A stretch of 64,000 nucleotides of DNA from Oxalobacteraceae sp. CFBP 8761 (lineage in GTDB: Bacteria > Pseudomonadota > Gammaproteobacteria > Burkholderiales > Burkholderiaceae_D). The stretch's first letter is position 1. Each line of letters begins with the position of its first letter. Position numbers and translations under genes: made by a program. The stretch is taken from assembly GCA_014841595.1 (NCBI GenBank), contig JACYUE010000001.1:2592996-2656995 (forward strand), read 5' to 3'. The notes under the pieces were generated by a model that did not search any database, was not told the DNA's origin, and worked only from the letters and a program-made list of their open reading frames with translations. Below, piece by piece: positions 7,878-16,433 of this stretch.

Positions 7878-10124
7878 CTACTTCACTGGCTTTTCACGCG
7901 CCACCCAGAACAGCAGGCCGACGATTACCGCATATGGCAGCATGCTCAGCACGTTGGCGCTGTCGCCGGCGAAGAACGGGTTGTAGGCTTCGGCCCAGCG
8001 CGCCGCGGCGGCGTCGAAGTCGGTCAGCACGCCCGCCGTGATCGCGATGATGATCCCGGCCAGCGCGCCGCCAGCGATATAGCCCGATGCCAGCAGCACG
8101 CCCGAGCTGCGGTCGTTTGCTGCCTGGCGTTCTTCTTCGTTCAGGCCCACATTCTGCGGCAGCTTGTTGTTGCGGCGGTCTGCCAGCCAGCGCACCGTGC
8201 CGCCAATGGCGATCGGCAGCGTCGCCACCAGCGGCAGGTAGACGCCCACCGAAAACGCCAGCGATGCGATCCCCGCCATTTCCAGCACGATCGCGATCAT
8301 CACGCCAAACAGCACGAGCGTCCACGGCAGCTCGCGGTCCAGGATGCCCTTGATGATGTACGACATCAGCACCGCTTTCGGCGCATCGTATTTCTTCACT
8401 TCGGTGCCGTCGGGCCGCGTCTTGTGGTGGCCGTTGATGCCCGGGTCGACCAGGTACACGGCCTTGCCTGCGTTGTCGACGAAGTACTTGCCGGCCGGGC
8501 CGCCGACCGTGTCGGTCTTGTGCCAGACCTTATAGGTGTTCTTGTCCGTGTCGGCTTGCGGACCATGCAGCGTGCCGGTGTCGGTCAGCTTCGACGCATC
8601 GACCGTCAAGCCAGGCGCCACCTGCGCTGCCGGCACGTAGACGGTGCCCGCGTCGTTCAGCTTGAGCAGCACCGGCCCCAGGATCAGCGCCGATGCAAAC
8701 GCGCCGCACAGGATCGCGTACTGCTGCATGCGCGGCGTGGAGCCGACCAGGTAGCCGGTCTTCAGATCCTGCGACGTCGTGCCGGCATTGCTGGCGGCGA
8801 TGCAGACGATGGCGCCGACCGACAGCGCGGTCACATAGTACTGGCCGCCCGTCCAGCCCATCAGCAGGAAGATCAGGCAGGTAAACAGCAGCGTGGCCAC
8901 GGCCATCCCCGAAATGGGATTGGACGACGACCCGATCTCGCCGACCAGCCGCGACGACACGGTCGCGAACAGAAAGCCGAATACCAGGATCAGCACCGCA
9001 CCGAGCACGTTCATGTGCAGCGGCGCGGCCAGCGAAATCACGGCGACAATCGCGAGGCAACCGATGACGACCCACTTCATCGGGATGTCGCGGTCGGTGC
9101 GCAGCGACGCATCGGCGCTGCTGCCATTCTTCATGCCCGCCAGGCCGCCGCGCAAGCCATTCCAGATCGTCGGCAGCGAGCGCGCCAGCGAGATCAGGCC
9201 GCCCGTGGCGACGGCGCCGGCGCCGATGTAGAGAATATAGGCGCTACGGATATCGTCGCCCGTCATGTCGCGGATCGGGATCGTGCCGGGCGAGAGCGGC
9301 GTGCTGGCCAGCTCGCCGAAGAACTTGATCATCGGGACCAGCATCAGCGACGCCAGCACGCCGCCGGCCGCCATCGTGAAGGCGATGCGCGGCCCGATGA
9401 TGTAGCCCACGCCCACCAGCTCGGGAGAGATCTCGGCGCCGATGCTGCCGGTCTTGAGCGGCGCGCCGAACTCGAAGTTGACCGTGTCGCGCCAGCCCTT
9501 GAACGACACGCTGAGCGTCTTGTACAGGATGCCGATGCCAAAGCCGCCGAAGATCAACAGCGCGCGGCGCTTGGCGATGCGGACTGCGTCGCTGCCGGCA
9601 ATGCGTACTTCGCCTGCCGCGTCGCGCGAGACGTCGGTGGCCGCAGCCTTGAGCACTTCGGCGCAGGCCGTGCCTTCCGGGTATTTCAGTTCGCGGTGCT
9701 GATCGACGATCAGCGTGCGGCGCAGCGGAATCATCATCAGGATGCCCAGCAGGCCGCCGAGCACGCCCACCAGCAGCACGCGCGAGATTTCCAGGTCGAA
9801 GCCCAGGATCAGGATCGCCGGCATGGTCACGCCCAGGCCGAAGGCCAGCGATTCGCCGGCCGAACCGGCCGTCTGCGCGATGCTGTTTTCCAGGATCGTC
9901 GATTCGCGCGCGCCGAGCTGCCTGGCCACGCCGAACAGCGTGATGGCGATGACCGCCACCGGGATCGACGCGCTGACGGTCAGCCCGACCTTGAGCACCA
10001 GATAGAGCGACGACGCGCCGAAGATCATGCCGAGGATGACGCCCATGATCAGAGCGCGCGGCGTCATTTCGGCCAGTTGGGCATGAGCGGGAATATAGGG
10101 TTTAAAACTTGAATCGGGCGGCAT
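7878..10124 (-). CDS. OPT-family oligopeptide transporter
   Basis: A 748-residue polytopic inner-membrane protein. The N-terminal segment with PRALIMGVILGMIFGASSLY, a TQTAGSAGESLAFG-like stretch (here SIAQTAGSAGESLAF) and the AGTTSQDLKTGYLVG motif are typical of bacterial oligopeptide/metal-peptide OPT proteins. A hydrophilic stretch around residues 490-590, rich in Asp, Lys and Thr, should be an extramembrane loop. It is convergent with the POT transporter and divergent from ponA. The substrate is not evident; peptides or iron-peptide complexes are the usual possibilities. Confidence 0.9.
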   Translation of the reverse strand: MPPDSSFKPYIPAHAQLAEMTPRALIMGVILGMIFGASSLYLVLKVGLTVSASIPVAVIAITLFGVARQLGARESTILENSIAQTAGSAGESLAFGLGVTMPAILILGFDLEISRVLLVGVLGGLLGILMMIPLRRTLIVDQHRELKYPEGTACAEVLKAAATDVSRDAAGEVRIAGSDAVRIAKRRALLIFGGFGIGILYKTLSVSFKGWRDTVNFEFGAPLKTGSIGAEISPELVGVGYIIGPRIAFTMAAGGVLASLMLVPMIKFFGELASTPLSPGTIPIRDMTGDDIRSAYILYIGAGAVATGGLISLARSLPTIWNGLRGGLAGMKNGSSADASLRTDRDIPMKWVVIGCLAIVAVISLAAPLHMNVLGAVLILVFGFLFATVSSRLVGEIGSSSNPISGMAVATLLFTCLIFLLMGWTGGQYYVTALSVGAIVCIAASNAGTTSQDLKTGYLVGSTPRMQQYAILCGAFASALILGPVLLKLNDAGTVYVPAAQVAPGLTVDASKLTDTGTLHGPQADTDKNTYKVWHKTDTVGGPAGKYFVDNAGKAVYLVDPGINGHHKTRPDGTEVKKYDAPKAVLMSYIIKGILDRELPWTLVLFGVMIAIVLEMAGIASLAFSVGVYLPLVATLPIAIGGTVRWLADRRNNKLPQNVGLNEEERQAANDRSSGVLLASGYIAGGALAGIIIAITAGVLTDFDAAAARWAEAYNPFFAGDSANVLSMLPYAVIVGLLFWVAREKPVK

Positions 10125-10226
10125 GGTGTCCTTGGTTGCGGGCGTAGCTCGCCGCTGCGGACGAACCGAAAGCAGGAATATCGCACATGCACGTACGGAA
10201 AGAAAGCGCGCGCTGAAAGCGGACTA

Positions 10227-10232
10227 TAATCG
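10227..10232 (+). promoter_or_regulatory. -10-like TATAAT upstream of ponA
   Basis: A perfect TATAAT (GGACTATAATCGCC) lies 55 bases before the ponA start. The -35 region is weak. Confidence 0.4.
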
Positions 10233-10287
10233 CCCGATCCTGGCCCGTCACGTGGTCCGCAGCAAGTTTTAAAGTGAGAGTTCGGCA

Positions 10288-12798
10288 TTGAAAGCGACCA
10301 ACCAACAGTCCGGAAAAACCCTGCTGGGCATGAAGCGCGCGTACGCGTACGTGCTGATCTTTTTCGCCGCGCTGGTGCTGATCGCGGCCGGCCTGGCCAT
10401 CGGCGTGTGGAGCGCGATCAGCGCCAAGGTGCCGCCGATCGATGCCGTCACCGACTACCGTCCCAAGATCCCGCTGCGCATCTACACGCAAGACAATGTA
10501 CTGATCGGCCAGTTCGGCGTCGAGCACCGCGACTTTGTCCCGATCGCGAAAATCCCCACGATGATGAAAAGCGCCGTGCTCGCGATCGAGGACACGCGCT
10601 TCTATGAACACGGCGGCATCGACTTCATCCGCGCGATGGGCGCGGCCCGTGCCAACCTGCGCGGCGGCTTCCGCCAGGGCGCATCGACCATCACGATGCA
10701 GGTCGCCCGCAACTTCTTCCTCACCAACGAAAAGACCCTCTCGCGCAAGCTGACCGAAGTCGCCCTGGCCTACAAGATCGAAGGTTCGCTGACCAAGGAC
10801 CAGATCCTCGAGCTGTACATGAACCAGATCTACCTGGGCCAGCGCTCGTATGGTTTTTCGAGCGCTGCGCGCAGCTACTTCGGCAAGACGCTCGATCAGC
10901 TGTCGCTGGCCGAGACGGCGATGCTGGCCGGCCTGCCGCAGAATCCGGCGCGTACCAATCCCGTGTCGAACCCGAAACGCGCCGCGGCGCGCCAGCACGC
11001 CATCCTCAAGCGCCTGCTCGAACTGGGAACGATCACCCAGGCGCAGTACACCGCGGCCCTCGCCGAACCGCTGCGCGTCAAGCGCGACGCCGGCCAGAAA
11101 TTCGACACGCCGGCCCAGTATGTCGCGGAGCTGGCGCGCCAGGCGGTCTACGAACAGTTCGGCGAAGAAGCCTACACGCGCGGCATCGTGGTCACGACAA
11201 CGATTCGCGCGGCCGAGCAAAAGGCCGCATACGAATCGGTGCGCCGCAACGTGCTGGCCTACGATGGCCGCCATGGCTACCGGGGCCCCGAGGCGCGCGT
11301 CGAGCTGCCGCAGGACCCCGAGCAGCGCGACGAAGCCATTGCCGATGCGCTGCAGGCGCGCCGCTCCAGCGACGGCTTGCTGGCCGGTGTCGTGCTGGCG
11401 GCCAGCCCGAGCCAGGTGCGGGTGACGCTGCTGTCCGGCGAAGACGTCGTCGTCAAGGGCGCCGGTCTGAAGTTCGCCAGCCCGGGCCTGCAGCCGACGG
11501 CGCGCGAGTCGCTGCGGATCACGCCGGGCGCCGTCATCCGCGTCAGCAAGGACAAGGCCGGCGACTGGGCCATCGTGCAGGTGCCGCAAGTCGAGGCGGC
11601 GTTCGTCGCGATCGACGCCGACACGGGCGCCTACCACGCGCTGGTCGGCGGCTTCGACTACAACCTGCACAAGTTCAACCACGTGACGCAGGCGTGGCGC
11701 CAGCCGGGATCGAGCATCAAGCCATTCGTGTATTCGGCCGCCCTTGAAAAAGGCTACTCACCCACCACCCGCATTCTCGATGCGCCGATCGAACTGCCCG
11801 GCGCCAGCGAAGACAATCCGTGGCGCCCGCAGAACGACGACGGTGTGTTCGACGGCGAAGTCACGCTGCGTCAGGCGCTCGTCAAGTCGAAGAACGTGCC
11901 AACGGTGCGCGTGCTGCGCGCGGTGTCGGTCGATTTCGCGCACCAGTATCTCGAGCACTTCGGCTTCGACCTGGCCCGCCACCCGCGCAACTACACGATG
12001 GCGCTGGGCACGGGCGCCGTCACGCCGCTGCAGCTGGCCGGCGCGTACTCGGTGTTTGCCAACGGCGGCTACCGCGTCAAGCCCTACCTGATCCAGCGCA
12101 TCGTCGACGGCAATGGCAGCGTGATTGCCGATGTGCCGCCGTCGCAGGGTCCGCAGGAAGCCAACCGCGTCATCACGGCGAGGAATGCCTTCGTCGTCGA
12201 CAGCATGCTGCGCGATGTGGCCCGCTTCGGCACTGCCGCCGGCTCGGCCAAGCAGCTCGGCCGCACCGACCTGGCCGGCAAGACCGGCACCACGAACGAT
12301 GCCATTGACGGCTGGTTCGCCGGCTACGCGGGCAAGGTAGTGGCGGTATCGTGGATGGGCTACGACGAACCGCGCTCGCTGGGCGGCCGTGAATTCGGCT
12401 CGACGCTGGCCATGCCGATCTGGATCGACTACATGCGTGTGGCGCTGGCCAAGGTGCCACCGCAGGAGCGCACGCCGCCGGAGGACCTGGTCAACGATGG
12501 CCGCGACTGGATCTATCCCGAATACGCCGATGCGGCCGAGACCCGCACCATCGACATCGCAGTCGCGCCGCCGGCTGCGCCCATGGACGAATTCCAGCAG
12601 CCGCTCGACGACGCGCCGCTCGAGGGACCGTCGCCGCTCGAGGCCCTGCCCAATGTCGCGCCCCCGTCGCCGCCGGTGCAGCCGCCGCTGCAATCACCGC
12701 AGCAATCACCGCAGCCGGCACCGCAAGCACCGCAGCCGCCACCACTGCCCCCGCAACAACCCCCGCAAGCACCGCCCCCCGACAACAGCGTGTGGTAG
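10288..12798 (+). CDS. mrcA: penicillin-binding protein 1A, bifunctional transglycosylase/transpeptidase
   Basis: An 836-residue peptidoglycan synthase anchored by one membrane helix near residues 20-45. The GT51 domain shows IEDTRFYEHGG (catalytic Glu about residue 101) and RQGASTITMQVARN. The transpeptidase domain has the S-x-x-K active site at 475-478 (SSIK), an SKN triad and KTGTTN near 665. The C-terminal 60 residues are Pro/Gln repeats, a low-complexity tail outside the catalytic fold. The start is ambiguous: TTG 10288 has a GAGAG about 8 bases upstream, while ATG 10330 (MKRAYAYV) also fits. A 13-bp hairpin follows. Confidence 0.95.
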   Translation: MKATNQQSGKTLLGMKRAYAYVLIFFAALVLIAAGLAIGVWSAISAKVPPIDAVTDYRPKIPLRIYTQDNVLIGQFGVEHRDFVPIAKIPTMMKSAVLAIEDTRFYEHGGIDFIRAMGAARANLRGGFRQGASTITMQVARNFFLTNEKTLSRKLTEVALAYKIEGSLTKDQILELYMNQIYLGQRSYGFSSAARSYFGKTLDQLSLAETAMLAGLPQNPARTNPVSNPKRAAARQHAILKRLLELGTITQAQYTAALAEPLRVKRDAGQKFDTPAQYVAELARQAVYEQFGEEAYTRGIVVTTTIRAAEQKAAYESVRRNVLAYDGRHGYRGPEARVELPQDPEQRDEAIADALQARRSSDGLLAGVVLAASPSQVRVTLLSGEDVVVKGAGLKFASPGLQPTARESLRITPGAVIRVSKDKAGDWAIVQVPQVEAAFVAIDADTGAYHALVGGFDYNLHKFNHVTQAWRQPGSSIKPFVYSAALEKGYSPTTRILDAPIELPGASEDNPWRPQNDDGVFDGEVTLRQALVKSKNVPTVRVLRAVSVDFAHQYLEHFGFDLARHPRNYTMALGTGAVTPLQLAGAYSVFANGGYRVKPYLIQRIVDGNGSVIADVPPSQGPQEANRVITARNAFVVDSMLRDVARFGTAAGSAKQLGRTDLAGKTGTTNDAIDGWFAGYAGKVVAVSWMGYDEPRSLGGREFGSTLAMPIWIDYMRVALAKVPPQERTPPEDLVNDGRDWIYPEYADAAETRTIDIAVAPPAAPMDEFQQPLDDAPLEGPSPLEALPNVAPPSPPVQPPLQSPQQSPQPAPQAPQPPPLPPQQPPQAPPPDNSVW

Positions 12799-12801
12799 CC
12801 T

Positions 12802-12831
12802 GATGTTCCCGCCACCACTGGCGGGAACATC
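12802..12831 (+). terminator. perfect 13-bp hairpin after mrcA
   Basis: GATGTTCCCGCCA pairs perfectly with TGGCGGGAACATC around a CCAC loop, starting 4 bases after the stop. There is no T tract, so it may be a factor-assisted terminator or an RNA 3'-end stabiliser. Confidence 0.6.
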
Positions 12832-12894
12832 GTGGACCGTGTACTGGTGGGTCACAGGCGCGCTCCGCGCATCCAACTGTCCAGGGAGATCCAC

Positions 12895-13254
12895 ATGGCA
12901 TATGTCGATGGTTTTGTCCTTCCGCTTCCCACCTCCAGCATCGAAGCATATCGCGCCCAGGCGCAGCTGGCCGGCGCCGTCTGGCGCGAGCATGGCGCGC
13001 TCGAATACCGTGAATGGATCGCGGACGATGTCCCGTCCGGCGAACACACGTCGTTCCCGCGAAGTGTACAACTCGAAGAAGGCGAAACGGTGATCCTCGC
13101 CTGGGCCGTCTATGAATCGCGCGCCCACCGCGACGCGGTCAACGAAAAGGTCATGAACGATCCGCGCCTGGCCGCCATGATGCAACCGGGCGGCGTACCG
13201 TTCGACGTCAAGCGCATGTTCTTTGGCGGCTTCGAAAGCTTCGTCGCGCTGTAG
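12895..13254 (+). CDS. DUF1428 family protein (YbaA-like)
   Basis: A 119-residue soluble protein that begins MAYVDGFVLPLP and contains the EYREWIADDV, FPRSV and SRAHRDAVNEKVMNDPRL segments typical of DUF1428, a dimeric alpha-beta barrel family of unknown function. ATG 12895 follows an AGGGAG ribosome site at 12883-12888. The family has no established reaction. It is convergent with the ligase gene. Confidence 0.88.
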   Translation: MAYVDGFVLPLPTSSIEAYRAQAQLAGAVWREHGALEYREWIADDVPSGEHTSFPRSVQLEEGETVILAWAVYESRAHRDAVNEKVMNDPRLAAMMQPGGVPFDVKRMFFGGFESFVAL

Positions 13255-13268
13255 GCCCGCGCACGCCG

Positions 13269-14495
13269 CTAGACGTCGCTGTCGATGATCCAGTCGGCCA
13301 GCTTGCCGCTCGCCCCACGCGGCAGGCGCGGTCCGAATGAATAGGCCCCCGGGCATTCGGGCGCCGTCAGGCGCTCGCTCAGCCAGGCATGCAAACTGGT
13401 CTGCAAACCGGCGTCAAGCGTGACGCCGTCACGCACCACCACGAAGGCCTTGAGCCGCTCCCCTTCATCAGGCCGCATGCGGCGTACGCTCGCCTCCAGC
13501 ACGGCCGGATGCAGCCGCAGCACATCGGCAACATAACCCGGGAACACATTGACGCCGCCGACCTGCACCGCCTGGTCGATGCGCCCGTCCGGCTGAAAAC
13601 GCCCGTCGTCGCGCCACGCCAACCGGTCCTGCAACAAGGCTGGCTGGCGCGTCCCGTCCGGACACTGGCGCGTCAGGCCATCGCCCTGGCCAGTGCGCGA
13701 CCAGTACGGGAACAGCAGATAGCCGCCCTCCGGTTCGTCGCGCCAGCCGACGCCGGCGGTCTCCGAGCTGCCATACACCTGCACCAGCCGCGCCAACCCC
13801 GTGCCGAGCGCCGCCCGGGCCACCTCGGGCGGGCACGGCGCCGTCGACGTCACACCGACCACGTCCGGCGCCAGCGGCCCGGCAGCCTGGCCGAACGCGC
13901 GCCACAGATCGGGATGCCCGATGACGAGATCGCCCGCCCTCAACTGGGCCGCCAGCGCCGCCGGCGCATGGCCGCGCAGGTCGCACACGTCGATACCCAG
14001 GCGGCGCGGCAGCAGGACAGTAAACAGGAAGCCATAGATATGGTGCGCCGCCACCAGGCTGACGATGCGCCGGCGGCCGGGCAGCAATTGGGCGAGCGCC
14101 TCGACCTCTTGCCACAACAAGGCCAGCGGATGCGTGCATGGCTTGGGGGCGCCGCTGCTGCCTGAAGTGCGAAACGTCAGCGCACTCCCGTCAGCTTCCA
14201 GGCCGGCGCGCGCCGCGTCCAGCCAGTCTGCCAGGCGCGTTTGCACCAGCAATGGCGCGTCGGCCGCCCCCTGCAGGTGCAATTGGGTTTCCAGCGCCGA
14301 CGCCAGTCCCATCAGCTCGAGGGAATCGGCGCCCAGATCGCCGCGCAGATCGAGCGACGCCGGCCAGGGCTGCGCCAGCGTCTGCCTGCCGGGCCGCAGC
14401 GCCGCCAGTTCGGCGCCCAGCAGGTCGGCGACCACGCGCTGCAGGCTGGTCCCGTCCCGCCACCAGCAGGCCGCATCATCCGGTTTGTGTGTCAT
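13269..14495 (-). CDS. adenylate-forming ligase with N-terminal acyl-carrier domain
   Basis: A 408-residue protein in two parts. Residues about 15-95 form an acyl-carrier-like domain with LGADSLELMGL, where Ser58 is the expected phosphopantetheine site. Residues about 105-408 form a short AMP-binding ligase: TSGSSGAPK (nucleotide loop, 110-118), YGSSETAG, GRIDQAVQVGG hinge and LPRGASGKL with the catalytic Lys. The ligase part is much shorter than plant-type 4-coumarate:CoA ligases. The carrier-before-ligase order suggests that it adenylates an acid and loads it on its own carrier. It is divergent from a PYP homologue, so p-coumarate activation is an attractive inference, not shown. The start (ATG 14495) lacks a clear ribosome site. 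Confidence 0.8.
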   Translation of the reverse strand: MTHKPDDAACWWRDGTSLQRVVADLLGAELAALRPGRQTLAQPWPASLDLRGDLGADSLELMGLASALETQLHLQGAADAPLLVQTRLADWLDAARAGLEADGSALTFRTSGSSGAPKPCTHPLALLWQEVEALAQLLPGRRRIVSLVAAHHIYGFLFTVLLPRRLGIDVCDLRGHAPAALAAQLRAGDLVIGHPDLWRAFGQAAGPLAPDVVGVTSTAPCPPEVARAALGTGLARLVQVYGSSETAGVGWRDEPEGGYLLFPYWSRTGQGDGLTRQCPDGTRQPALLQDRLAWRDDGRFQPDGRIDQAVQVGGVNVFPGYVADVLRLHPAVLEASVRRMRPDEGERLKAFVVVRDGVTLDAGLQTSLHAWLSERLTAPECPGAYSFGPRLPRGASGKLADWIIDSDV

Positions 14496-14522
14496 GAAAT
14501 GTGAGAACATGAAGAGGAAGGC

Positions 14523-14621
14523 ATGGTGACGTTGAAACACAAGGCTGTCAATTTGCCGGCGACTGTGGTGAAACACACATTCTCGCAATTAAATAGTGAA
14601 TTGTTGCAATCGGGCAATTGA
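14523..14621 (+). CDS. possible 32-residue leader ORF upstream of the PYP gene
   Basis: ATG 14523, preceded by GAGGAAGG at 14514-14521, opens a 32-codon frame ending in TGA 14619-14621, 16 bases before the PYP start. The peptide is basic at the N-terminus and otherwise featureless. It could be a translated leader or chance; conservation is unknown. Confidence 0.22.
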   Translation: MVTLKHKAVNLPATVVKHTFSQLNSELLQSGN

Positions 14622-14637
14622 CACGGGTTTATTGCAC

Positions 14638-15072
14638 ATGGCAACATCAATGACCAACATCCAATGGCCGCGCGTCGGCATCCAATTCATGATTTTTGCC
14701 TTTGACTTTCCCGAGATGGCCAGCCGACTCGACGCGTGTTCTTCCGAAGAACTGGACCAGCTCGATTTCGGCGTCATCGGTTTCGACGCGAACACCGAGG
14801 TCACCCGCTACAACGCGTTCGAGTCGCAAGCCGCAGGCCTGTCGCCTCAGCGCGTCCTGGGCCACCCGCTGTTTACGAACGTCGCACCGTGCATGAACAA
14901 CTTCATGGTGGCGCAGCGTTTCGATGACGCGCTGGAACAGAACAGTGCCCTCGACGAAACCATCGACTACGTGCTGACGCTGCGCATGCGTCCCGTCAAA
15001 GTCGCGTTGCGCCTGCTGTCCACCCCGGGCAGCGCGACGCGCTACGTCCTGGTCAAGCGGCAGCCAAAATGA
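14638..15072 (+). CDS. pyp: photoactive yellow protein (PYP) homologue, PAS-fold blue-light sensor
   Basis: A 144-residue soluble protein. From about residue 40 onward it aligns with Halorhodospira PYP, without a gap across the chromophore region. FTNVAPCM matches FKDVAPCT, so Cys85 corresponds to Cys69, which carries p-coumarate as a thioester. RYNAFE matches QYNAAE, so Tyr58 and Glu62 correspond to Tyr42 and Glu46, which hydrogen-bond the chromophore. The MRPVKV and YVLVKR segments match the C-terminal strands. Thr50 and Arg52 of PYP are Ala66 and Leu68 here, which should shift colour or kinetics. ATG 14638 was chosen; GTG 14596 and ATG 14650 are alternatives. It overlaps the next gene by ATGA. 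Confidence 0.85.
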   Translation: MATSMTNIQWPRVGIQFMIFAFDFPEMASRLDACSSEELDQLDFGVIGFDANTEVTRYNAFESQAAGLSPQRVLGHPLFTNVAPCMNNFMVAQRFDDALEQNSALDETIDYVLTLRMRPVKVALRLLSTPGSATRYVLVKRQPK

Positions 15073-16433
15073 CTGACGACCTCGCCCAACTCAGCGCGGA
15101 ATACGAGGCGCTGATCCAGTTCCTGTATCTCGCGCCGGTTGGGCTGGTCCAGCTCGACGCCGACGGTGAGATCGCCATGATCAACCCGATCGCGGCCCAA
15201 CTGCTGATGCCGCACTCGCGCAATGGCGGACTCGATAACCTGTTCGTCGCGCTCGAGGACATCGCACCCGACCTGCGCAATCTGTGCCAGCAAAGCACGG
15301 TCCAGAGCGGCAAGATCTGCGACGGCATGCACGTGCACCTGCATGCCGGCAGCGGCTGCAGCAAGCGCATGCCGCAGATCCTGTCGATCACGCTGCTCCG
15401 GCTCGATGCCAGCCGCATCATGGCCGTCATCGACGACATCACCGAGCAGGTACGACGCGAATGCCGCCAGCGGCAGAACGACGCCTGGCTCAATGCGGTC
15501 CTGACAGGTATCACCGATTACGCATTGGCCAGCCTGGACTCCCAGGGCCGCCTGTGCGAATGGAACCCGAGCATCGGCCGCGTAACCGGCTTCGGCCCGG
15601 ACACCGAGGGCCAGAGCTACACGATGTTCTATCCGGAAGATGCGATCACGCCCGAGCGCGCACTGGACCGCCTGCGCGAAGCCGATGCCGATGGCTGGGC
15701 GCTGGACGAAAGCCGCCTGCTGCGCGCCGACGGCAGCGCATTCTGGGGCAGCGTGATGATCGCACCGCTGCCGGAAGCCGATCGTGACGCCGCCGATGGC
15801 GCACCTGGCCTGCCGTGCGAAGAAGGCCCGGCCTACTGCCTGATCCTGCGCGACGTGACCGACAAGCGCGACATCGCCGAGCGGCGCCGGCGCGAAGCAT
15901 TCAGCGACCACCTCACTGGCCTGGCCAACCGCCGCGCGCTGTTCGACGCCGCCAGCCAGGAGTTCGAACGCAGCCGCGCCGCGCCGCGGCCGACGGCGAT
16001 GATCATCCTCGACGCCGACCACTTCAAGGCCATCAACGACCGCTTCGGACATCCGGGCGGCGATGCCGTGCTGCAGCACCTGGCGGCGATCCTGCTCGAC
16101 TTCTTCCGCGAAGTCGACGTCGTGGCGCGCATCGGCGGCGAGGAATTCGCCGTGCTGCTGCCGTCGACCGACCTGGCACATGCGCTGGATCTGGCCGAAC
16201 GCCTGTGCGCGCGCGTCGCGCTGGACGCCAAGAGCTTCGACGGCCAGGCGATCGTGTGCACGATCAGCGCCGGCGTGGCAGTCGCCCTCGACGGCCATGG
16301 CGGCGTCGACCTGCTCATCAAGCAAGCCGACCAGGCCCTGTACACCGCCAAGCGCGCAGGCCGCAACCGCGCCCTGGCCTGGCAACCCGAAGCCGCCGTT
16401 GCTACTCCCCAGGAGGCGCTCGATGGAGCCTAA
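15069..16433 (+). CDS. PAS-PAS-GGDEF diguanylate cyclase
   Basis: A 454-residue soluble protein. Residues about 12-120 form a first PAS-like domain (EYEALIQFLYLAPVG), residues about 135-260 a second PAS domain (WNPSIGRVTGF, then FWGSVMIAPL), and residues about 280-435 a GGDEF domain. The active-site GGEEF is at 356-360 and an RxxD product-inhibition site at 347-350 has the canonical five-residue spacing, so it should make c-di-GMP from GTP with feedback control. No transmembrane segment is seen. Its ATG overlaps the PYP stop codon (ATGA), implying translational coupling, and PYP is a plausible partner or upstream signal. Confidence 0.93.
   Translation: MTDDLAQLSAEYEALIQFLYLAPVGLVQLDADGEIAMINPIAAQLLMPHSRNGGLDNLFVALEDIAPDLRNLCQQSTVQSGKICDGMHVHLHAGSGCSKRMPQILSITLLRLDASRIMAVIDDITEQVRRECRQRQNDAWLNAVLTGITDYALASLDSQGRLCEWNPSIGRVTGFGPDTEGQSYTMFYPEDAITPERALDRLREADADGWALDESRLLRADGSAFWGSVMIAPLPEADRDAADGAPGLPCEEGPAYCLILRDVTDKRDIAERRRREAFSDHLTGLANRRALFDAASQEFERSRAAPRPTAMIILDADHFKAINDRFGHPGGDAVLQHLAAILLDFFREVDVVARIGGEEFAVLLPSTDLAHALDLAERLCARVALDAKSFDGQAIVCTISAGVAVALDGHGGVDLLIKQADQALYTAKRAGRNRALAWQPEAAVATPQEALDGA

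Noticed and set aside
8424..10112. 562-codon plus-strand open frame opposite the OPT transporter
   Set aside because: It mirrors the codon pattern of the real minus-strand gene and has no recognisable protein features, as expected in GC-rich DNA.
14496..14637. Clear sigma-70 promoter pair between the ligase and pyp
   Set aside because: TTGAAA and TAAATA-like elements occur, but no pair has acceptable spacing; the region is likely regulatory but I cannot place the sites.
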